From positions 1 to 14,153 of the forward strand of contig KQ965938.1 of assembly GCA_001574975.1 (NCBI GenBank): a stretch of DNA of 14,153 nucleotides, given 5' to 3'. Below the pieces are notes generated by a model that worked only from the letters and a program-made list of their open reading frames with translations, was not told the origin of the DNA and ran no database searches. This DNA comes from Gonapodya prolifera JEL478 (lineage: Eukaryota > Monoblepharomycota > Monoblepharidomycetes > Monoblepharidales > Gonapodyaceae). Below are positions 7,801 through 14,153 of the stretch, piece after piece. The position numbers were made by a program, and so were the translations under genes. Position 1 is the first letter of the stretch; every line of letters starts with the position of its first letter.

Positions 7801-10169
7801 CTGATCGCCTGATTGCATGTGTTGCGCGTATCACACAGCTAACAAAATTGGTCCGGATGGGTCACGTGCCATCGCCGAAGCCCTCAAAGTCAACACGTCG
7901 CTGACTGATTTGAATCTTCGGGGTGAGTTGAAAACGTCATTGATTTCGTGTTGCACCATGTATGGCTACCTGATTGCCTGATTGCATGTGCTCATGTGTC
8001 GCGCGTATCACACAGCTAACTCTATTGGGGATGGGTCACGTGCCATCGCCGAAGCCCTCAAAGTCAACACGACACTGACAGATTTGAATCTTGCTTGTGA
8101 GTTTGGAAACGTCATTGATTTCGTGTTGCACCATGTATGGCTACCTGATTGCCTGATTGCATGAGTTTCGCGTATCACACAGTGAACTCTATTGGTGATG
8201 ATGGGGCGCGTGCCATCGCCGAAGCCCTCAAAGTCAACACGACGCTGACTGATTTGGATCTTAGATGTGAGGTGGAAACGTCATTGATTTTGTGTTGCAC
8301 CATGTATGGCTACCTGATTGTCTGATTGCATGTGCTCATGTGTCGCGCGTATCACACAGCTAACTCTATTGGTGCGGATGAGGCGCGTGCCATCGCCGAA
8401 GCCCTCAAAGTCAACACGACGCTCACTGATTTGAATCTTGCTTGTGAGTGTGGAAACGCCATTGATTTCGTGTTGCACCGTGTATGGATACCTGATTGCC
8501 TGATTGTATCTGTTTCGCATATCACACAGATAACTCTATTGGTGCAGATGGGACGCGTGCCATCGCCGAAGCCCTCAAAGTCAACACGACGCTGACTGAT
8601 TTGGATCTGGAGGGTGAGTGTGGAAACGCCATTGATTTCGTGTTGCACCATGTATGGCTACCTGATGGCCTGATTGCATGTGTTGTGCGTATCACACAGG
8701 GAACACGATTGGTGCGGATGGGTCGCGTGCCATCGCCGAAGCCCTCAAAGTCAACACGACGCTGACGAATGTAAATCTTAGATGTGAGTGTGGAAACGTC
8801 ATTGATTTCGTGTTGCACCATGTATGGCTACCTGATTGTCTGATTGCATGTGTTGCGCGTATCACACAGATAACAAAATTGGTGCGGATGAGGCGCGTGC
8901 CATCGCCGAAGCCCTCAGAGTCAACACGATGCTGACATATGTGAATCTTGATTGTGAGTGTCGAAACGTCATTGATTTCGAGTTGCGCCATGTATGGCGA
9001 CCTCATTGCCTGATTGCATGTGTTTCGCGTATCACACAGTGAACTCTATTGGTGCTGATGGGGCGCGTGCCATCGCCGAAGCCCTCAAAGTCAACACGAC
9101 GCTGACTGATTTGAATCTTGCTTGTGAGTGTGGAAATGTCATTGATTTCGTGTTGCACCGTGTATGGCTACCTGATCGCCTGATTGCATGTGTTGCGCGT
9201 ATCTCATAGCTAACAAAATTGGTCCGGATGGGTCACGTGCCATCGCCGAAGCCCTCAAAGTCAACACGTCGCTGACTGATTTGAATCTTCGGGGTGAGTT
9301 GGAAACGTCATTGATTTTGTGTTGCACCATGTATGGCTACCTGATTGCCTGATTGCATGTGCTCATGTGTCGCGCGTATCACACAGCTAACTCCATTGGT
9401 GCGGATGGAGTGCGTGCCATCGCCGAAGCCCTCAAAGTCAACACGACGCTGACAGATTTGAATCTTGCTTGTGAGTGTGGAATCGTCATTGATTTCGTGT
9501 TGCACCATGTATGGCTACCTGATTGTCTGATTGCATGTGCTCATGTGTCGCGCGTATCACACAGCTAACTCTATTGGTGATGATGGGGCGCGTGCCATCG
9601 CCGAAGCCCTCAAAGTCAACACGACGCTGACAGATTTGAATCTTGCTTGTGAGTTTGGAAACGTCATTGATTTGCGTTGCACCATTTATGGCTACCTGAT
9701 TGCCTGATTGCATGTGCTCATGTGTCGCGCGTATCACACAGCTAACTCCATTGCTGCGGATGGGGCGCGTGCCATCGCCGAAGCCCTCAAAGTCAACACG
9801 ACACTGACTGATTTGAATCTTAGATGTGAGTGTGGAAACGTCATTGATTTTGTGTTGCACCATGTATTGCTACCTGATTGTCTGATTGTATATGCTCATG
9901 TGTCGCGCGTATCACACAGCTAACTTTATTGGTGTGGATGAGGCGCGTGCCATCGCCGAAGCACTCAAAGTCAACACGATGCTGACTGATTTGATGAATC
10001 TTGCTTGTGAGTGTGGAAACGCCATTGATTTCGTGTTGCACCGTGTATGGCTACCTGATGGCCTGATTGCATGTGTTGCGCGTATCACACAGGGAACACG
10101 ATTGGTGCGGATGGGTCGCGTGCCATCGTCGAAGCCCTCGCGACGAATGTCTATGGGAGGATGGCGTAG
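4853..10169 (+). CDS. Kinase-Sel1-LRR multidomain protein, 20 exons
   Basis: Exons: 4853-5545, 5624-5905, 5965-6173, 6231-7393, then LRR exons 7484-7567, 7669-7752, 7839-7922, 8016-8096, 8183-8266, 8360-8443, 8530-8613, 8700-8783, 8870-8953, 9040-9123, 9210-9293, 9387-9470, 9565-9648, 9742-9825, 9920-10006 and 10093-10169 (stop TAG). The joined reading frame is 3,684 nt, about 1,227 residues, with no internal stop and consistent phases (0, 0, 2, then 1 throughout). Order: protein kinase (about 22-395), seven Sel1 repeats (438-693), a linker (694-782), sixteen LRRs (783-1227). The link from Sel1 part to LRR part is supported by donor GTAGGT at 7394, which joins FILDR to CGLGDNGAK and so completes a normal LRR strand-turn-helix. 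I see no signal peptide or membrane segment, so a cytosolic signalling or sensing protein is inferred. The start is the first ATG of a frame that runs into the glycine loop. The family combination is recognised, an orthologue is not. Confidence 0.8.
4916..6173 (+). other. Protein kinase domain, TKL-like, non-RD
   Basis: Motifs in spliced residue numbers: glycine loop LGGGGYSAVHRG (27-38), ATP-binding Lys48 in VALKK, helix-C Glu168 in FDREAHVW, catalytic loop HTDLKPGN (250-257), DFG (270-272), a short activation segment ending GTIFYLPPE (287-295), DVYAFG (315-320) and RPTFTEIV (381-388). All residues needed for catalysis are present. The HRD arginine is threonine, which makes it a non-RD kinase; non-RD kinases in plants and animals are often linked to innate immune signalling. 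About 100 extra residues lie between Lys48 and Glu168, where 15 to 25 are usual; they may be a real insertion or an intron I could not place. Introns 5546-5623 and 5906-5964 interrupt the domain. Confidence 0.8.
6358..7125 (+). other. Seven Sel1-like (TPR-related) repeats
   Basis: Seven tandem helical repeats of about 36 residues with the pattern A-x-x-W/Y-Y/F-x-x-A-A-x-x-G-H-x-x-A-x-x-x-L-G-x-x-Y. Examples are KWYEKAGERNHLGALSCLG, VKWFKKAAEEQNFPVA and EWYTRASDQGH. Such solenoids are protein-interaction scaffolds. Repeat 5 lacks the GLGV turn, and repeat 6 has an insertion (GGDLYKDRNEG). About 90 residues without recognised motif follow before the first LRR. Confidence 0.85.
7753..10169 (+). 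repeat. Eight-module higher-order duplication inside the LRR array
   Basis: Modules pair at a distance of 1,371 to 1,393 nt. 7753-8015 matches 9124-9386: same module (NKIGPDGSR, NTSLT), the same rare intron variant CTGATCGCC and the same GTGAGTTG donor context. 8614-8783 matches 10007-10169: same CTGATGGCC intron variant and NTIGADGSR. 8183 pairs with 9565 (NSIGDDGAR). The fit is partial: two introns differ in size class between the halves. Confidence 0.65.
10093..10169 (+). other. Truncated terminal LRR exon
   Basis: The exon begins as a copy of 8700-8783 (GGAACACGATTGGTGCGG), but after GAAGCCCTC it lacks a net 15 nt, then resumes with GACGAATGT and diverges into a TAG stop. The deletion is in frame, and the C terminus of the protein is created by this broken module. 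Confidence 0.7.
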
Positions 10170-10986
10170 TTACCAAACAGTGAAATACTAACGCTCCGTC
10201 CCCCAAACAATACAGCTCTCTATGCCTCCTTCTAGGCGCCGTAAATCTGATTCGTGTGTATCACAATGGGACAAGTTTCAAATCACATACAAAAATGCGG
10301 TGTGCTCTGTCCTAGAAATCGTGACTTTCAATCACGTGACCTCCAGATGGGGGACACCCCATGCTCTCAGAGAATAGCATGTTCGAGAACGTTCCATCCG
10401 CTGAGTTTGGCTCTTGAAACACCCTGAGCGAAAAAGTTTCAAACCCAAGTACCCCGGTACAGACGTTACCTCATGTCTTCTGACAGAAGACATGGGGTCG
10501 TTGGGCACCCGCTTGGGGGGGATTTCGAGCAGGGTGTGGCATAAAGTACTTACATTTTACAGTACTGTACATAACACCCAAAATAAGACATGGGGTCACT
10601 TTTCTGTCGCAACAGCAAACTTGCTCGGTGGCTCTAAAGACAACCCAAATTATTGAAGAACACAGGGATTCGGTTCAATGGAGGCCAGAAAACTTCACTT
10701 GGCTCTTCAACACCCTGGTGGGGAATCTCTTTTGCTTCTGGCTGTTCAGGCCTTCCGTTATCCTTTGCAAATCAAGCAAGGGCTGCGGAATCAACGTCTC
10801 CGTCGCCCAACGGTTCTGGAGTTTTGGAAGTCATGTCGATACTGTAATGACAAGGAGACGATTCGAGAATGGGGACTTGGCGGAGAGTAAACTATGGAGT
10901 GATGCTATCCAGCGGAAAGCGAAACAGAGAGATTAAAACAGAGACTGTGAGATGTTTGAATCATCTTCCGTATGCAATAGCCAAAC
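10170..10986. other. Intergenic stretch without supported gene
   Basis: Open frames here are short and match no family I know. CTGATTCGTGTGTATCACAATGGG at about 10247-10268 resembles the intron end of the LRR modules and may be the decayed remains of a further module. The rest holds the dispersed repeat and hairpin described separately. Confidence 0.5.
10408..10599 (+). repeat. Dispersed repeat, copy 2, with a near-perfect hairpin
   Basis: 10408-10483 matches 4638-4710. The element continues as a hairpin: ACCTCATGTCTTCTG (10468-10482) and CAGAAGACATGGGGT (10484-10498) are complementary at 14 of 15 positions with one base between. AAGACATGGGGTCAC recurs at 10585-10599, GACATGAGGTC lies near 12022, and a third copy of the start (TTGGCTCTT, AACACCCTG) is at about 10698-10717. 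Confidence 0.6.
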
Positions 10987-11551
10987 TCACAAAGCGCCGG
11001 TCAAACTGATTGATTCAATAGAGATGAGTGCCGTGATCGAGATATACTTTGGAATGATGTCGCAAATAGTGTCCTTGCGGAGCTTCCAATAAGCCTTGCC
11101 ACTTTGCAGTCAAACTCATCGCCGTCCTTGATGTTCTTTTGGAAGATGAGGCAAAGCGCACGCGGGTAGCTGCGGGGGTTTTCTTTGATTGGAGAATTGA
11201 ACATGTGGTCAAAGACGTCATCCGAGAACTTGGAACTGTTCAGGAAGGGGACTCTTGCGCAAGCTTGCGAACTGTCTGCGCGATGTGGTTCACAGTATTG
11301 ACGAGTGCTTGCACGTTGGGTTCTTCACTGTTCGCCAGAGATAGGCAGAGGGCATAATTGCTTTTGGACTATTCTGCCTTTGCAGTGTTGACTCCGAACT
11401 GCGCTGTAAGACGCGAGACTCGAAGCAAGAGAGGGGCCCTGTTGTAGTGGATTGGAATAGCGCCACCCTTGATGCATTTGAACTTAGAATAGGTTCCAAA
11501 CGCGATGCGGGCAACATCGACCTCGACGGGATTGAGGATGGGAGTAGACAT
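10987..11551 (-). pseudogene. Decayed gene resembling a large-DNA-virus hypothetical protein
   Basis: The minus strand reads from ATG at 11549-11551 to a stop at 10987-10989 if three breaks are bridged: an in-frame TAG at 11369-11371, a frameshift near 11240-11252 and another near 11090-11110. Conserved-looking segments are RLTAQFGVN, SNYALCLSL, FNSPIKENPRSYPRAL and ICDIIPKYISITALI. From memory this spacing (L-x-x-Q-FGV; YSL-x-L-S; SPI-K-x-N-x-x-YP; a C-terminal I-x-x-I) resembles a protein family of phycodnaviruses and relatives (I think DUF5871), possibly involved in nucleic-acid binding. I cannot verify that. The residue pattern survives across the breaks, so it was once a functional coding sequence. 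It suggests an endogenous viral fragment. Confidence 0.5.
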
Positions 11552-11654
11552 TGTGTGATTTTGGGACTGGAAGAACTGCTTTTGGTTCTTGATTGTTTTG
11601 CAGGCGATGGAGTGGTTTGAGCCTGGAGTGGGGAAATGGGACAGCTCTCAGTTG

Positions 11655-11953
11655 TATGCACGGAGAACTCAACGCTCTAGCTACAGAAGGAAACACATTG
11701 CCAATCTTATACATCCTCTACGACCCGCACGAATACAGGATTGACGGCGGTAGCGCATCGCTTCTTTAAAGATGAACGAGAAAAGGTGTTGTTGGAATTC
11801 ACAGAACAAAGCAAGTCATTCATGCTCCAACAGAGGACATGCGCACTCCAGTACATGTACTACGACGCGTCAAGCGAAGGCGTTCTGGACATGTGGGAAG
11901 ATGAGACGCATGATAAGCAAACTTGAGATGTGTGCATGATGCCGATATTTTAG
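11655..11953 (+). pseudogene. Truncated, decayed copy of the nuclease-like domain at 3481-3780
   Basis: This stretch aligns nearly end to end with the minus strand of 3481-3780: both contain GAAGGAAACACATTGCCAAT, then (C/T)CG(C/T)A..TACAGGATTGA, and both end with PIF and a TAG stop. The copy has one extra base at about 11740-11753 that shifts the frame, and TGA at 11924-11926 where the other copy has AGA (arginine). The IRYNP motif has become ILYDP. The upstream part with EVDEWQH and the zinc fingers is missing or unrecognisable, and a different pseudogene on the opposite strand lies just beyond. It is therefore a 5'-truncated pseudogene. Confidence 0.8.
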
Positions 11954-12066
11954 GAAATCCCCAAAATTCCCGCGGGACATCTTTTAAAGGTCTCCCACCG
12001 CGACGAAATGTACGGATTCAGACATGAGGTCTGATGCTACACGTCCACGGCAAGTAAAGTTCCGTG

Positions 12067-12084
12067 TTTTTTTTTTTTTTTTTT
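12067..12084. repeat. 18-nt T homopolymer
   Basis: Eighteen T in a row, equal to A18 on the minus strand, about 105 nt beyond the stop codon of the minus-strand LRR gene. That gene keeps its introns, so this is not the tail of a retrocopy of it. It may be a simple repeat or the trace of another insertion. Confidence 0.7.
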
Positions 12085-12188
12085 GGCCAGAATGACGAGT
12101 TTTTAAGTTGTTCGCCTGTAATATCAATCAGAAGACGCTTTGTAGTGTCATATACTTTCATTTGCGCCTAATTGCTCCGTCGATGGAG

Positions 12189-14045
12189 TCATCTGGGATG
12201 ATATAAATGGTCAAATGTATGCTTAAGAGTCAGATTCAGTTCAGTGTTGGCCTTGCGAGCATCTATTAATGCCTCGTCACCCTTCTTCCCAATTCGGTTA
12301 CCTGGAATTGTAGGATGGTTGGCAGAGGTTCCTTCACCTCGATTAGCTTGTGATCACACGTATAGTTGCTTACCTTCCAGATTCAGATTTCTTAGTGTGG
12401 TGTTGGTCCTAAGAGCCACACCAAGTGCCTTGGCTCCCTCATCTCCAATTTTATTACCTGAGGATTTGCGGAATAGGTCACATAGAGGTAAGTGTTGCTT
12501 CGTTTCACTTGCAAACACACATCCAGACACTCACCTCCCAAGCTGAGATTACTCAGCGTGGTGTTGATCTCAAGAGCCTCGGCCAGTGCCCTGGCACCTT
12601 CCGTACAAATTGGGATGCCTGTTCTTGATCCAAGGGTCACTAAAAAGTAGTTATGGCTTACATTTCCTTGTGATCATGCGTCTAGGCACTCACAGTCCAG
12701 ATTCAGATAAGTCAGTGTCGAGTTGGACTTGAGAGTTTCGGCCAGTACCCTGGCACCTTCATCTTTAATAGTATTATCTTTCCAAAAATATGCAAAATAT
12801 TGCAAAGAGGTAAGTATTGCATTGGTTTGACATGTGATTGCACATCCAGCTACTCACCTTGCAGATCCAGATTTGTTAGTGTAGTGTTGGTCTTCAGTAT
12901 CTTGCCTCGTGCCTTGACACCCTCAACACCAATTTCGTTTCCTAAATTTGCGCAAAGTAGCAAAGAGGTAAATGTCACCTTAATATTGAATGTGAACATG
13001 CATCTAGTTACTCACTGGACAGATCCAGATTTGCCAGTTTGGTAGTAGTGGTCTTGAGCACGTTGCCCAGTGCCTTGGCACCATCATTGCCAATACTGAT
13101 ACCTGGGGAATTGGGTGATATGTGGCAAAGAGGTGATGCTTTCTTCAATTGATTTCACTCGCAATCACATGTAGTTTCTCACCACTCAGTTTCAGGTCTG
13201 TCAGTGTAGAGTTGCTCATGAGAGCCTTGGCCAGTGCCCTAGTACCTTCATCTTCGATAGGATTATCTTTCCAAATATGTGCAATATGTTGCAAAGAGGC
13301 ATTTACTGCTTTGATTTCACTCTTGGTCACTCATGCAGATGCTCACCACTGAGATCCAGATTTGTAAGTGTGATATTTGTCTTGAGAGCAACACTCAATG
13401 CTTTTACACCATTCTTCCCAATTTGGTTGCCTTCCCAGATGGGTAGCACAGGTACTTTCACCTTGATTTGCTTGTGATCACACATACAGTTGCTCACCTT
13501 CCAAATTTAGATGTGTCAGAGGGGTGTTGGTCTCTAGAGCCTTGGCCAGTGCCCTAGCACCTTCATCTTCAATAGTAGTACCTTTCCAAAAATATGCATT
13601 ATGTTGCAAAGAGGAAATCTTTAGTTTGATTCCACTCCTGATCATTCATGCAGATGCTCACAACCAAGACCCAGATTTTTAAGTGTGATATTCGACTTGA
13701 GAGCTGCAGCCAAAGCCTTGGCACCTTCCACTCCAATTTTATTATCTGTGGATTCTGATGATAGGCTGCAAAAACTCGCAATCAGACATATGCAAGCTTA
13801 CTACACAGCTTCAGACTTGTCAGGGTGCCATTGGTCTTGAGAGCCATGCACAGTGCCCTTGCACCTTCACATTCAATTCTGTTATCTGTGAAATGTTTGG
13901 AATATGTTGCGAAAAGGTTCTTCTCCTTGATTCACTTGGGATCATACATCTAATTGCTCACCTTCCAGTTTCAGATTTACCAGTGTGATGTTGGTCTTGA
14001 GTGCCTCACAGAGTGCCTTGGCACCCTCATCACCAATTTTACAAC
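12189..14045 (-). CDS. LRR-array protein, 3' twelve exons (5' end outside the window)
   Basis: Exons from 5' to 3': 13962-14045, 13802-13885, 13662-13745, 13498-13581, 13347-13430, 13183-13266, 13016-13102 (87 nt), 12858-12941, 12694-12777, 12535-12618, 12374-12457 and 12189-12301, which ends in TGA (12189-12191). All internal exons but one are 84 nt, all phase 1-1, with GTGAG or GTAAG donors and introns of 56 to 80 nt. Each encodes one ribonuclease-inhibitor-type LRR (for example NKIGDEGAKALGVALRTN, IEDEGTRALAKALMSNSTLT). About 346 residues are visible without a stop. The terminal exon loses the LRR pattern after ELNLTLK and ends in YHPR. Modules differ from each other at many positions, unlike the plus-strand array. 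The N-terminal domain is unknown, so the protein could be another kinase, an NLR-like protein or a pure LRR protein. Confidence 0.88.
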
Positions 14046-14053
14046 CTGTGGAA

Positions 14054-14122
14054 TTTGTCGCATTTTTTACATACCCCCACCCAGAGAGCTACCCCCACCC
14101 TGGAGCCAGGTACCCCCAGTGC
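14054..14122 (-). repeat. G-rich tandem repeat, copy of 2246-2310
   Basis: On the minus strand the order is GGGGGTACC, CCAGGGTGGGGGTAG, CTGGGTGGGGGTATG, TGTAAAAAATGCGACAAA, matching the block before the hAT fragment. It lies upstream of the first visible exon of the minus-strand LRR gene, ending about 9 nt before its acceptor, so it is inside an intron or the 5' region. ATATCCAAAATTG further out (about 14132-14144) also resembles ATATCCAAATTGG at 2178-2190. Confidence 0.6.
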
Positions 14123-14153
14123 ATGAAAGTACAATTTTGGATATCCCATATAC

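Larger units (their letters stand above)
7484..10169 (+). repeat. Tandem array of 16 single-exon LRR modules
   Basis: Each module is an exon of 84 nt (28 codons) in phase 1-1; exceptions are 81 nt (8016-8096, one codon lost), 87 nt (9920-10006, one codon gained) and the last (77 nt to the stop). The core is IGADGARAIAEALKVN followed by TTLTDLNL, the ribonuclease-inhibitor type of LRR. The first module (GLGDNGAKTLGEGLKSL) is diverged; the other fifteen are nearly identical. Introns 2-15 are also nearly identical (GTGAGTG...GCGTATCACACAG) and fall into 86-nt and 93/94-nt classes that differ by a 7-8 nt segment near the 3' end. The repeat period is therefore 170 or 177-178 bp. Confidence 0.92.

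Noticed and set aside
7753-10092. CRISPR-like or satellite array with 170-bp period
   Set aside because: The repeats are LRR exons plus introns with kept reading phase, not short repeats with unique spacers, and the period follows from exon plus intron length.
7568-10191. Many open frames of 60-125 codons on both strands over the LRR array
   Set aside because: On the plus strand they read through introns that carry perfect GT-AG borders; on the minus strand they are repeated shadows of the exon codons.
10414-10936. Overlapping plus-strand open frames of 60-100 codons
   Set aside because: No family recognised, frames overlap each other and one crosses the hairpin repeat; not enough to call a gene.
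11139-11357. Plus-strand 72-codon open frame
   Set aside because: It is antisense to the virus-like pseudogene, whose residue pattern is much more protein-like.
12067-12084. Poly(A) tail of a retrocopy of the minus-strand LRR gene
   Set aside because: The gene retains all its introns, so it is not a processed copy.

Overview
This is nuclear DNA from a eukaryote. The genes are split by GT-AG introns of about 56 to 140 nt, coding exons keep consistent splice phases, and the families present (TKL-type kinase, Sel1 repeats, ribonuclease-inhibitor-type leucine-rich repeats, C2H2 zinc fingers, Ulp1 protease, hAT transposase) are eukaryotic in style. The exact lineage cannot be read from the window. 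An alga or other protist is my guess, partly because two gene remnants look like large-DNA-virus families. Two N bases (1541, 2027) show it is draft assembly.

Layout. 1-1.4 kb: a minus-strand multi-exon gene with a ParB/sulfiredoxin-like motif. 1.45-2.17 kb: plus-strand Ulp1-like cysteine protease gene. 2.2-2.75 kb: C-terminal part of a hAT transposase. 2.8-3.3 kb: palindromes and nested inverted repeats with no gene. 3.48-4.57 kb: minus-strand zinc-finger/nuclease-like gene broken by two frameshifts. 4.85-10.17 kb: a large plus-strand gene whose exons I can join without a single phase conflict. It encodes a non-RD kinase, seven Sel1 repeats and sixteen LRR modules (about 1,227 residues). 10.2-11 kb: no supported gene, only short dispersed repeats. 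10.99-11.95 kb: two decayed genes, one resembling a large-DNA-virus protein and one a truncated copy of the nuclease-like domain at 3.5-3.8 kb. 12.19-14.05 kb: the 3' part of a minus-strand gene with twelve LRR exons, running off the right edge.

The main point of interest is the pair of LRR genes placed tail to tail. In both, each LRR is one exon of 84 nt (a few of 81 or 87) in phase 1-1, so any module can be added, lost or swapped without breaking the frame. In the plus-strand gene the modules and their introns are nearly identical and are arranged as a partly preserved eight-module higher-order duplication of about 1.38 kb, so the array has expanded recently. In the minus-strand gene the modules are strongly diverged. 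With a kinase of the non-RD type on the same polypeptide, this looks like a rapidly evolving receptor or scaffold. The immune role is inference only.
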